Assembly: GCA_015039365.1 (NCBI GenBank)
Contig: WION01000263.1
Location: 1-64,000, forward strand
Origin: Amanita rubescens
Lineage: Eukaryota > Basidiomycota > Agaricomycetes > Agaricales > Amanitaceae
Direction of reading: 5' to 3'
Length of the DNA stretch: 64,000 nt
Below the pieces are notes generated by a model. That model was not told where the DNA came from. It ran no database searches and was given only the letters and a program-made list of their open reading frames with translations. This document shows positions 10,814-22,664 of the stretch, piece by piece. Position numbers and translations under genes: made by a program. Position 1 is the first letter of the stretch. The number at the start of each line of letters is the position of its first letter.

Positions 10814-12820
10814 GCATGAGTGAGGGCATGGTGGGGGGTGTGGGGAGTTGCAGGCATGGGTATGGACACGGCTGCAGGCGTGAATGTGATCATGTAGGAT
10901 GTAGGGGCTGTGAGTGCAAATGCATAGGGGTTGTGGGGGTTGTGGGCATGAGTACGAATGTGTGGGGGGCTGTGGGCATAAATACTAGTGTGTGGGGACC
11001 ATGGGTGTGAGCGAGGGCATATAGCGCAGCTTCTTGTAATTAAGGATTTCCATAATTCTTTGATTGTTTTCTTCTTCCAAGAGTTCTTGATCTTCGGCAT
11101 AGGCATTCACCATGGCGATGATGTTGATATGAGATCTAAGTTGATTGAGCCCAACCATGGGTCGTGGTGGGTGTGGGGGTAGAAATGACCTCATGAGTCA
11201 ATTGGTGGTCATGGGTGGTTATTGGTGCACTCGGGAGCACGTGTGTCAGTGATGGGACGGACGACCTTAGTAGCCTGAGAGACAGCGTATCCAAATATGT
11301 ATGAGCGACCTGGTTGGTTGCTGTGTGTAATGATGGTACTGGCAAGGAACGAGGGAGTTCCAGACTGGTTGAGTTGGTTGGAGACGGAGGTGAAAGGAGG
11401 TTGGGTGGTGGCGCCAATGAAGTTGTTGGGTCTGTTGGATGGGTCAGCCCAATACTCGAAGCCTAATGAGTGATCAGTATAAATCCCACACAAAAAGCAA
11501 GGACACATGCACAACACACCCATTGACACAGCCTGCTGCGCCGCACTCCCCTTATACATATTCGGCACTCATATTATATATAATGAACTCATCCTGCATA
11601 CCATTGCCATAAATATAATTGTGCATGAATGGCACGAATTGCGCGTGTTGCGAAGCAACGTGGCCAGTTGGGTTGAGCTCTCTTCTCGAGGGCAATGGAC
11701 ATTTGCGCTTGATGCAGGATGGGGATGGTTGCTGAGAAGACCCATGAGATGACCCACAAGATGAACTTGATGAACAAGAAGATCAGGAAAGGGAAGGATT
11801 GTTGTGTGAATGATTATGGTGATGCGAGTCAACCGGATTGGTCTTGCCAACATGAGAAGGAAGACACGATGAGGATTTGTTGTTGGTCTGACGTTGACAA
11901 TGTCGACACTAAGTTGGCATGAGCAGTCTCTGCAGTGTGGAACTTGGTCAAACTGGTGCAGGAATCATTGGGCTACAGCGCGATGCAAGAAGTGTCCAAG
12001 AGAGGGGATTTTGGGTCAGAGAACGGTGAAAGGCATGAAGTGATGGCAGTGAGCGTAGATAGGAGGTCATCAGTGAATGCGGCAGGCGGATCAAACCCGC
12101 TGGTGAGCACAGGAGGTTGGGTGGTGGGTGCGGTGGTGGAAATGACCTTGTGGGTGGTCATTGGTGTGCACAGGTGGTTAATGGAGCAGGCAGGAGATAA
12201 AGGTGGTGGAAGCGACCTCATTGAAGGTTGTTGGAGAGGTGGCATGGTGTGTGGGACATGAGGTGGCTTCACCAGTTGGTGGAGCAGAGCATGTGGCATA
12301 GGGGAGCTGCGGGCATGAGTGCAAATCTGTAGGCGGTTAATGCGTAGGAAGTTGTGGGGGTTGTGGGCATGAATATGAATACGTGGGGGCTGCAGGTGTG
12401 AATGCGAGCGCATGAGGCCTGTGGGCGTGAGTACCAGTGCGGAGGGGGGTGTGGGTCTGAGTGCAAGCACGGTGGGGCAGGAACCATTGATGAACCATTC
12501 TGCAGCAACGGCTGCAGCATGGAGGGCTTGGGGTGACCGGCAAGACTTTAAGCTTTAAGGTGTGGCAGAGGGTGGTGTAGAGACTCGTTAAGCAGAGGCT
12601 AGAGTTAGGGTTAGTAAATTGATAACAGGGTTCAGAACATACTTTCAGCACAGCCCATGTGCATTACTAGTCTCCCGTAGTCAGACCAATAATTTCGTGT
12701 CTTTTTTGATGTGATGTATGACGACACTCATATATCATGTGCATATTGATTTCCAGCTGCGCACTTGTCTGGACTGGCAGTTGGCCTGTGACCCATACCT
12801 AAGGCGGTGGTAAAGGTTTC
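10814..12820. repeat. G-rich degenerate tandem repeats, no supported gene
   Basis: Two blocks, about 10,814-11,010 and 12,290-12,480, consist of degenerate units around GTGGGCATGAGTGCAAATG. Between them, related GGTGGTCATTGGTG sequences recur near 11,205 and 12,155. Several minus-strand frames are Pro/His-rich because they translate this repeat, and I do not treat them as genes. Some of the region may be remnant internal retrotransposon sequence, but no protease, reverse transcriptase or integrase motif was seen. Confidence 0.5.
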
Positions 12821-12824
12821 CCGG

Positions 12825-13226
12825 TGAAACAATCAGAAGAAGGCCGATGCAGAACTGCGTTCGGCCAAAGGGGCTTTGGAGGTCAGTCCTGGGGGTGCCT
12901 CGGAGGCAGGGAGAGTGCCGAAGGCGAAGGTGAACGAGTGGAAGGTGTCCGAAGCACCGAGGAACAAAGGGAACTGAAGGAATCAAACTCAGAGCAGTAA
13001 TGGGGTGATAATTCGCTAACTACAACTACGTACAAGGTGGTATATGTATATACTACGGAGGCATGAGGTAACCATGCGACGAATCCTGCACCAAGTCCGA
13101 GGGTCTGTGCGTGTATCCGAACTCAAACGATCATCCTCCGGGGTCGAGTATAGGCTTGGAGTGCTTCAGGGAGCTTCAGAAGGTTTCGGAGATCGGTTCC
13201 AATGTAGCCGGAATCGGCTTGTTACA
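12825..13226 (+). mobile_element. Solo LTR, copy 2
   Basis: A 402-bp unit from TGAAACAATCAGAAG to GGCTTGTTACA, flanked by a perfect 4-bp repeat CCGG (12821-12824 and 13227-13230). It has the same internal layout as copy 1, including the GGTATATGTATATACTAC TATA-like stretch. Its own target duplication shows an insertion independent of its neighbours. Confidence 0.8.
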
Positions 13227-13357
13227 CCGGTTAGCCAATAATCTTGACAATGAGCTAGAAAGGACAAGCGTCAAGGACGACATAACGATACTTGACATGC
13301 AAGTTGTGTGCATCACATGACCATCGGACACTGGCATTCCTCTTCAGCCAGTACCGG

Positions 13358-13754
13358 TGAAACGATCAGAAGAAGGCCGATGCAGAAGTGCGTTCGGCCA
13401 AAGGGGCTTCGGAGGTCAGTCCTGGGGGTGCCTCGGAGGCAGAGAGAGTGCCGAAGACGAAGGTGAACGAGTGGAAGGTGTCCGAAGCACCGAGGAACGA
13501 AGGGAACGGAAGGAATCGAACTCGGAACGAAGCTGGGGTGATAATTTGCTAAGTACAACTACGTACACAATGGTATATATACTACGGAGGCACGAGGTGA
13601 CCATGTGACAATTCCTGCACCGAGTCTGAGGCCTGTGCATGCGTCCGAACACAAACGATCATCCTCTGGGGTCGAGCATAGGCTCGGAGTGCTTCGGGGA
13701 GCTTCGGAAGGATTCGGAGATCGGTTCCAACGTAGCCGGAATTGGCTCATTACA
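13358..13754 (+). mobile_element. Solo LTR, copy 3
   Basis: A 397-bp unit, TGAAACGATCAGAAG to GGCTCATTACA, 131 bp downstream of copy 2 and in the same orientation. The flanks are CCGG (13354-13357) and CCAG (13755-13758), a 4-bp duplication with one mismatch. Because copies 2 and 3 each have their own flanking repeat, they are probably two events and not the two ends of one element. Confidence 0.75.
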
Positions 13755-14009
13755 CCAGATTTCTGCCTCGAAAGCCTCTGGGGCGTTCCCACCTCAACCG
13801 TTCAACTTCAGACTTCTGAAGGGCAATGATGCCAACAATATGATTCTATTCAAGTATTCCAGACAGACCCTCCACACCAACACCCAATAACCAAACACGA
13901 CTCATTTCGATGCACTCAAAAACTTGAGTTGTTTGCACAAGCTTGGCAGGCTGTGTGTCGGGAATTGCTGACACTTAACTGCATTACATCCAGCGAAAAA
14001 AAACTCAGG

Positions 14010-14248
14010 TAAAAATGACATAAAACCGAGTTCTCGTTACACTTGGCCTCGGAATTAAAGTAAACTACTATGGAGCTATATACTACAGGCCTTGTGTTCT
14101 ATGTGCATACTTGGTCCAATAGCTATCTGATTCTGAGTCTCAGAGCTCTGAAGCAAGGGTCCAAGATTGGAGGCTTGAGCCAAGGTTGCTCTGAGGTTGC
14201 TCTGAGGTTTTGGTATCAATGTCAATGTAGCCAGAATCAGTACATTAC
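14010..14248 (+). mobile_element. Decayed LTR relic
   Basis: The landmarks of the LTR family recur in order but diverged: GAGCTATATACTACAGG for the TATA region, and GTAGCCAGAATCAGTACATTACA in place of the LTR end. Several differences fall at CpG sites of the intact copies (CCGGAATCGG becomes CCAGAATCAG). It looks like an older, deaminated copy with the left part lost. Confidence 0.5.
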
Positions 14249-14373
14249 ACTGGCTGGATCAGTAGCTTCTAAATTGACATCATGTCAAATGTAATGTTTG
14301 GTCATGCTTTTTCAGTGTGATAGTATTATTGCACAGCCCTACTAGATAAAATCATTGCACAAACTCCCTGACC

Positions 14374-16612
14374 ATGGAACCTCAATGCTTTGTTATCTGC
14401 AACCATTCTTGCCCTCACTCCAAGAGTGCCATGATGAAATCAAACAGAGCTGATGCCTTGAAGCTCTGCTATATCTTTCCCTATCCACCTACTGGAGGGA
14501 TACAAAGTCATATCAACTGCTCATTATTTCATCCACTTTGCAGTGATGCTTGTGATGCCAGAAAGGGGTCTGACTTTATCAATGCTGCACATGACAATTC
14601 AGCACTGCAGTATTGGTTGCCCATACTGCTATTGCACTCCATTTGCCCACATGGTTATCATGCCTACGGCATTTCAGAGAGAGAAAGGTCTATACCTGGA
14701 TTGTGGATTGAGGAAGATGGCAATGGAGCAGAAGGTGAGTATATTGCTGCATTCAATCAGTAAAAGTAACAAAATCCATGTTCATCTAAAGGATTGCCTA
14801 TTGACCTCCCATTTAATAAACAACTAATATCTAATGATGAGCCACAGTTGTTCTTGAACATACTACTTGATGGTGAATCACTGCACTGCTATCTGCTTAT
14901 TACATTGCTGAATAAGACACACAAAAGATTTCCATTTTGGCACATCTGATGATACCTTGCCATTGGGAAGCCAGGAATTCACAATGACATCTTCAGTTGC
15001 TTTGGAAGGATCTTTAAGCAAAGACAATACACACATGTGTCATGAGCAAAGCAACAGCTCTGCAAGCCTGAATCTCACTGAAGCTTATAGCAGAGGTTGC
15101 ATACTTGAGTTTTCCCAAAGTTCAGTCACTTATTATCAAATACTACAGGTCATGATCACTGGAAAATGCCTAATCCAGAACAGCTGAACATTTCAAGTGA
15201 AAAATTATCAGTTGTCTTTGTAGCAAACCCAAGTGCCTTGCATGATGCACAGAATGATTATGACAACCTTACTTTCCTGAGTGTTGTAGACACTCCTGCA
15301 TGCCACAAAATGAAGAAATGTTTTCCAAACCTTGTACATGAGACAGAGAGTGGTTGGGATATATATGATTGGGTCAGTTCAAGGAGTGTTATTGCCCGGA
15401 GTATTATTGATGCCAAGCATTGCAGCTCTTCATTCCTTATGTCATGGAGCGAGGCATAGGAGTGTTTCAGTGGGAAGTCAACTATGTCACATGGAGGGAG
15501 TATTCCAAGGCAATCATCAGCTCTGAAGGACATACTTGGGATATGTGCATATCAGCAAAGCTTATTTGTGGTGGTCTCAATTTCTCCAGTGATTTTATGT
15601 AAGAAAGAACTCCAGGAATACACTTGCATTTACTCATTACTTTTAGGGATCCTGCTTCAAATTATGGATTATCTTCTGCTGAAGTTCGCTTATACTGGGA
15701 AGGCATGGATACTCTTTTACAACATGTCAAGGTCTGGCCACACCCACAAGATCTACTGAGAGATGGATCCAAGTGTTATTTTAAACATCTAGAAAAAGTT
15801 GCAACAGAGATAACCCACACAAAATATCCTGCCACATTATATGTGGACAATCCTCTTTCCCCATCCATCATTGGAGCAGAGGATTTTCCATCTGGCATGG
15901 AATATGATCTAGAAACATGTGCAATCTCAGAAGATATGGTTCTCAAAAGAACATTCAGCTCAGCACCTCAGCATGTATTTCAAATGACAAGTACAGATTA
16001 TGAAACAATTGTCAAGGACCAAATGGATAAGACTGTAACACACTATGGCTATTTTGGAAACTGGATTAAGCCAGCATGGTTTGCCACACCTCATATTAAC
16101 TCCATGAAGTTTGGGGAGTTGAGAGTGATGTTTGTGGGAGGACATATGATTTATGTCCTTTTTACAAATCGCTATGAAGGTGTCTTCTCTGCAAGAGAGG
16201 CTGTGGTGATAAATCCTCTCTCATCCTTGAAGTTGGTCCCATCATGTAATAATGCTTGAATCAATTATCTGAAAATGCTTATAGCAAAACTAAATCCCTT
16301 GATGAACCTTCCTTGAACTATTGGAGCACAAGAGATGGCACTCTTGAGTTTCATCATTTTGCCACAAACACATTCCAAGCATTGTTAAAAGAAGAGGAAG
16401 AAAGTACTAGGCGCACCTCATCTCTTCGCATATTTTGTAGGTTGGACATTTCTGTCATGGAAAGTGCTGGGCAGTACTGCTACTATGTAAGTGGTTTGGA
16501 GAGGTCATCTGAAACAGAAGTATGTCTATCATGCACTCTGCATGCTCCTACTTTTGCAATTACTATGGCAGATGCATTAGGAGGTTATGTCATTGGCAGG
16601 TTGATTGACTAG
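14374..16612 (+). CDS. Conserved-looking protein of unknown function
   Basis: A multi-exon plus-strand gene. A likely start is the ATG at 14374 (MEPQCFVICNHSCPHS). Exons follow near 14,790-14,945, 14,950-15,150, 15,166-15,600 and 15,645-16,612. The C-terminal part contains PAWFATPHINSMKFGELRV and FVGG, then SLRIFCRLDISVMESAGQY and a final EVCLSC. The pattern of a recognition block, 'GELRV-FVGG' and 'RIFCRLDI' loosely recalls ATP-grasp-like fungal proteins, but I cannot assign it. A frame change near 16,255 (stop then immediate continuation) suggests either an intron or decay. It is AT-rich like its neighbours. Confidence 0.45.
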
Positions 16613-16619
16613 CTCATTC

Positions 16620-18010
16620 TATCAGTTTATGTAACAACATTTATTTTCCACTGCTTTTTGAAAAATTGTCACATTAAATACATATGACATGCTGTAATAC
16701 AAAATCACACTTGTATGATCAATGACTTCTGCTGGGTATAGGTATGACCATTTCTCTGAACAACAGCAATGAAAATAAATGCTAGAAGCAGTTGAAGGAC
16801 AGGAATTGTCTACACTCAATGTAATGGGGCTACTATGTAGCTCTCATACATATTCATCAAGACATCAAGATACTAGTGGATGGGAGCTATGTTTAGCTCC
16901 CTCATTCATTCCTTGCAGATAGATTCCCCATTTCTCTCATAGATAGTTATGTTGCGATACATATATGTAGGTTGTCACACATTGTGAGAACATCATTCTT
17001 ACTCTTGTACTTGCACTACTACACACACCAGCATAGTCTCACTAATAGACATTGATTCAGTGCACGGCACAAGGTGTGATCAAGGTGGAACCATATTAGG
17101 TTCCATTATAGTGAGAATACTACAACTTTTTTTGCACTCTCACAAGTGTACTGTGCCAATATTCCTTTTGGAAGATTCAAGACTACTTTTATCTCTCTTG
17201 AAAAATATCTACACAAACCAATACCAAGAAAGCATTCTACAAGCACCCAATACCCCTCAGAGGTTCTCTAGAACCTCCATCTCACATTCTGGACTCCAGA
17301 AACCTGAAATGATGCTTGTGACACTGTCCAAGCTATTTTAAATTTACAAAGAAGTTATACTCATTCTACAACCACCTAGAGCAAAACAAAGCAACATAAA
17401 TGACCCTGGAAACTCCCAAAACTCAGAGTCTCCTCCACTTAACGATATCTGGAGAATGAACCTCCATTATGACAAGGTATTCTCATTGCTCCTTCCTGAG
17501 AGGAGAAGGGATATTTGTTATTCCTGAAAATGAATGAAAATTAAATATTACAAGCTTGAGGCTCATTACAAGTAAAAACATGAAGAAGTTTGAATGAAGT
17601 TCAGCTCCATGTTGTCTTGGGAACTGGACCTAATGTCCAGTGCTAATAGATGTTGATTCAGTGCACAGTGCAAGGTGTAATCAAGGTGGAACCATATTAG
17701 GTTCCATTATACATAGTAAGAACATTATACTCAACTACAATCGATTTAATGGCTAATGAGATATGGCTTTTGTTACTGGTCATTTATTTGAATTTAGGCA
17801 GTAAAATAGTGTCCTCATGCCACAACTCATAACAGTAGCTGGCAGGGCTTGAAGCACCATTGTGAACAAACTTGCTTGCAATACACTTATTGACAACCAC
17901 ACATTCTAAGCAACAATATGTTATCAGCTGATACATGTGTAAAAACACCCATGGGAAATAAATAAAGAAGCATTTTCTCAGTTTCTTTTCTTCCTGGGCC
18001 TCACATCTAC
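16620..18010. repeat. Gene-free AT-rich spacer with a direct repeat and a relic exon
   Basis: A ~72-bp sequence around GATTCAGTGCAC, ending in the inverted pair GGAACC-ATATTA-GGTTCC, occurs twice in the same orientation, at about 17,041-17,113 and 17,642-17,713. At 17,795-17,875 lies a decayed copy of the last exon of the small gene at 7.5-8.2 kb, including its splice acceptor context (ATTTAGGCAGT). No intact gene is seen. Confidence 0.55.
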
Positions 18011-18015
18011 AAGTT

Positions 18016-21000
18016 TTAAGTCAGGGAATTATTCAACTTGGGATAAATCTGCTTCTTACCTGCAGGTTCATCATCATCATCATCTGCTTCTGATTCCATC
18101 CTCCTTTTAGTGCATGACTCTTCCATCATCCATTGGGACATCCCAATCTTCAACCACCAAGATTGTTCATTTCTCCCCAGTAGACAGTCCTTGTCATGCT
18201 CAAGAATCCCGTCCTCATCTTCATCAGGCAAGTTCACTTTATCTCTGGGTGAAATGTTTAATTTACCCTCCTCCCAGTCAAAGCTTTGGCGGATCCATTT
18301 TCTTCTTTCAAAATAGTTGACAACAAATGGGCTGCTGTAAAGATTATCATATAAGGCACCTGCTACTGTGTCTGCAGTGCATTCTGGGAGGAATGAATGG
18401 ATTTCTCCATTGTTTTCCTGCACAGCCTTTGCCAAAGTCATTGCAACTTGCCATAGTAGCTCCTCAAAGACATTAATGTCTTCCCTGGTACCATTTGAGA
18501 CTTGATAAGAGGCTGTGAACCATGACATGATTAAGCGAGAATGCTTCCTAGCATCAATAAGCATGAGCCTCTCCAGGTCATGCATTTTCAGGTCCTGTGA
18601 TTCTTCTCCATAAGTCCCAGGATGGAGCACATTTGACAGCTCCATGATGACACAAAGAAGTGTCAAACCAACAAGTCCCTCTTGCTCTAATACATTTGGC
18701 AAGTGAGCCCTGTCCACATCTGTGACCAATTATTATGAGGCAAACCAACTTATAGTGAAACTTACCTGGGTCATCTCCATTTTCCACCAACTCTTGGTGA
18801 TAGAACACCACCAATCTGTGTAATAGCTCCCAACTGGACCTACAGTCTGCATTTGTTAGTTGGGCAGAACCAACAAATGTGTGAAGGATTCCATGGCATG
18901 TATCCTTTAATGCCCCAGTACTGTAAAAGTGTCCACCAAAGCATATGGAATGCACTGGTGTCACCACTGCATGTGGTGTGTGTGGCCTCATGTATCTAAA
19001 AAGTGTGAGAGGCATCCATGAGTAACAAAAGATAATGCTTACAGCCTATCTCCAGGCTCTAAAATGACTGCTGATACATCCCAAAGATGTGAGTTGACTG
19101 CCTCTGGGTCAAATGTTGTATAAAAGTCCCGGTTTGCAGGTTTGGGACCATCCTTCTTGGGGCTTGCTACAACCCACCACTTGCACCCTGTTTGGACATC
19201 AATGTATGTCCCAAGCCCATTGCTGTCAATATGCCAACGGCTAATGGCACCTGCTGTGCCTGCAAGTCCCCATCTAATCTCAGTCAGGGGCTTTTGTGTT
19301 GGTTTGGTGCAGAGACGCTTTGCTGTTGTGCTGCTCCATGCAATGGCATCACTTGATATTTGCACATCTGGTTCCATGTATCCAGCTGGGCAGGGAAATT
19401 CCAGCCCATTCAGAATCTTCCCATTTTTATTCAGAGAATGCCAATGCAGGTCATTCAAGGTTGCAGTTTGAACCCTGCAACCAAAGCCATTTGCATCAGG
19501 CTCAATAGACAAATCTATCTCTGTAAATGATACATCCAGTGTTCAGAACAAATATCTTACCTTGAAAGGTCCTATGCTCATTCCATGCACCTAAAGTGCT
19601 TAGTCCCTTCCTATCAAAAGATATCTTGGTGTGGGGGACCCCTTTCACCAGAATATGTTTGGTTGTGAAGAGGCTTTGAAGCTCTTCTGCAGGCATGTCC
19701 CTAAATGCATCAAATTGAATAGTCACAAAGGGTGACAAATCTGATGATGGTTGGGAAAGTAGATGCTCCTTAGTGGCATCTGCTAGGTTCAACAAAAATG
19801 CTGAGTCCATTTCTGACTGTTTGAAATCAGACTTTGGTGTCTATGTGAAACAGCTATTACTTACACAAAGTGATGGAATATATGAACAATGTTTGTCCCA
19901 GTTGTGTCCATATAAGGTCATTGCTGGTAGTTCAAATCTGTGAACTTCTGTCTGTTGAATGGTGATTTCAGAAGACATTGCCTAAAACTTAATTGTAGAT
20001 TTCTCATAATGCAACCAAATGAGAGGCTCACCTTGTGCTTTTCTAGGCTTACATCTTGACGAACAGCCATGGGCATTTCAAAATTTAACTCCAAATAATG
20101 TTGCTGTTTGAATTTCTTGATCTTCCTGCTAGATTGACCATTCTTAGATGGAGGATGTTGACCAGTTGCTTGGAGTTGCACATCCTCTTCTGTGTCATTG
20201 ACAGGAGGGGTAGAGTTAGTGCCAGTGTGAGCAGGCTCTGAGTTCTCAGGAGGTGTTTGCATCCTGACTTCTTCCTCCTCTTCACTTTCATCAATAGCCT
20301 CAATCCTTTGAACCCTTTTCTTCTGGGCTGGTTCCTTTGACCTCTCATGCCCACTGAGATCCTGCATTTCAAGGTCCTCATCTCCACCCCCACCACTCTC
20401 ATCATCAGTTCCTGCCTTTTCCACTGGTTTGTTTCCTCCATCCATCTCATGATCATCCCTCACCCACTCATCCTCATTATCACTATCCTCCTCCTCATTT
20501 CTTGCTTGTGCCCCATTCCTCTCCCCATCCCTCTCCCCATCCCCATCCCCATCCATCTGTGCATCACCGCTCCCTTCCTCATCCCTAATCTGTGCAATCT
20601 GTGCACCATCTGATCCCCTTTTCTCACCCACATTCATACTATTTCCCCCATCCTCCATCTTACTCTGTGCATCATTACTTCCCCTTTCCTCATCCATTTG
20701 TGCACCATCCCTTTGTTCCTCATCCATGATGTGTGTGCCTCTTATCCAATCTTCCAAATTTATCTCTTCATCACTCCCTCTCCCTCTCTCATCATTATCC
20801 TGTGCATCATTACTGCTGATCTGCTCCTCATGGTCAACATGCATGGGTTCTGGTATTTCAAGCACCTGTTGGAAAGTTGCAGGAAGATGATGTTCAGGCC
20901 AATGTGGGACAGGCTTCAACAATAACACATTGGCTTGTGGCACAGTGCGCACTGCAAGATGTATATCTAGCAAAGAACTGAGTAGTCTATTTATTAAAAT

Positions 21001-22208
21001 AATATACAATTACCTTCTTGAAGCCATTCATCATCACTTTGTGAAATACCCTGAATTTCTTTCTGTGCCCACTGAATAACTTCAAGTAGCAGTGCTACAT
21101 CATCCTGACGTTCTCCCTTGGCCAACATAAACAAAATCTTCCATAATTCTTTCTCAATTTTTGCCACTACAGGGGGCCTGTCATTTCCAAGGCATTGCCA
21201 CATCTTCCATGGAGATTAGGTTATTTTCTCATGACACATTTGCAAGCTCACCCCAAAGAGTGTTCCTCTATGAAAGTCCCTTGTATGCCACCGGTGTGTA
21301 GAAAGAAGGACCAATGGTGAAGTGTACAGAGCCATTGAAAGAGGTAGCCGAAGTTTCTGCTTACTTAGATGAGCATCTTCTGGAAGTTTAATATCATCAT
21401 TCCCCTATTTATTATTAGATCATTTCTCAAATATTAAGAAATTAACATACTTCGAATAAACAGCCCAGATAATAGGCAGCAACAAGGAAATTGGCAAGTA
21501 TACTTGTTGCAGATGCTGTATTATTAAAAATGCTGAACCTGCCCCAAAGTGATGCCAGTGATGAGGGAATTTCAGCAGGAACAACATCCACTGAAGGCTG
21601 CAAGGTCTCCAAACCACCTGCAGCTGATACATTCAGCATTTGTAAGAAATGGTCAGCTCCTTCCAAGAGGGTTGTAACTTTATCCATGTGCTTGAATGAC
21701 TTGAAACAAGACATTATTATCAGGGTTTATTTAGGTAATTTTTGCACTTACACCTTTATCTGGTGATCTATAGCCCCTTCGGATATGGATGGGCACAGGA
21801 CCACTGACTTCAGAAGAGTAGACCCAGGTTAGTGTATCACATAGGCGGTACTGCATAATGATGTCTGCAGATATTGGAAAATACTTTATATGGTGGTCAT
21901 TTTCATAACTGATCATTGGCATATTATAGCCAAGAAATGATTGGAAAAATTTTCTCAAGCTTTTTTCTCTTGCCCCTGCAAGATGACCAAGCAGTTTGTT
22001 CTGCACATCATGTAGCTGATTAATGAAAGCCTGGGATTGTCAGTTGATACTTCAGATAAGGTGGAGCAATTACACTTACTGAATAATCATGTAAAAGTTT
22101 CTCAGGAAGTAATTCTGGATTCTTGACCACTGCATCTGTAGACCAGGGCAGGCTTGGCAGAAGCTTTGCAAGTGAAAGATCAACATGCTGAGGGGACTCT
22201 GATGACAT
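18016..22208 (-). CDS. JmjC-domain-like protein
   Basis: A multi-exon minus-strand gene. The start ATG is at 22208 (MSSESPQHVDLSLAKLLPS). N-terminal exons include NKLLGHLAGAREKSLRKFF (near 22,000), then a long acidic low-complexity region (about 20,900-20,200). The JmjC-like core lies at 19,510-18,770. WGLAGTAGAISRWHID gives the His-x-Asp iron ligands, YIDVQTGCKWWVVASPK follows, then AVILEPGDRL and, across an intron, YMRPHTPHAVVTP with the distal His. This matches Fe(II)/2-oxoglutarate oxygenases of the JmjC class, which often demethylate histone lysines; the substrate here is unknown. The C-terminal exon is acidic and stops at 18016. Frames join well at most introns. It neighbours the BAH-PHD-like gene in the same AT-rich island. 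Confidence 0.7.
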
Positions 22209-22664
22209 GATACTTCCTGGATGTCCATTATTGTGCTGGAATATGCAAATGCAATATGAATCTCACTGTGTAGTTGAGGAGGTGATGGTTTGCAGATAAC
22301 AGCAATGCTGTGCAATTTCCCACACATGTGATTATAATGTTGGGACATTCCTAATTAGTAACTAGAAGGGTACATTGTACTGAATGCCATTTTAGCTCAT
22401 GCCAACTAAGTAGTGGATTCATGATATCCAATGTTAATAACTCCAAAAAATCAGATCTCCACAAGATCTAACAGTCTTGACACCAATTACCTACTGTATT
22501 GAGTCAGAATACAAAGAATGAGTTATACTACTGCTTGATCACATTAGATCTAACCAGAAATGAAGTTATGAGCACAGTTTGTGCACATGTTATCTTGTCT
22601 TGCATGATACATAAAGTTGAAAGTCATTCAAGATCAGAAGCTAAGTTGGGATTTTTGTTTGTCA

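Noticed and set aside
10690..12520. Pro/His-rich frames on the minus strand and Gly/Val-rich frames on the plus strand
   Set aside because: They translate degenerate G-rich tandem repeats and LTR sequence. There are no domains, splice continuity or consistent frame.
10412..13226. A full-length LTR retrotransposon between LTR copies 1 and 2
   Set aside because: Each LTR has its own 4-bp flanking repeat, and no gag, protease, reverse transcriptase or integrase motifs were seen between them.
20347..20925. Plus-strand Ser/Ile/Pro-rich frames
   Set aside because: They lie opposite the acidic low-complexity part of the JmjC-like gene and are shadows of its Asp/Glu codons.
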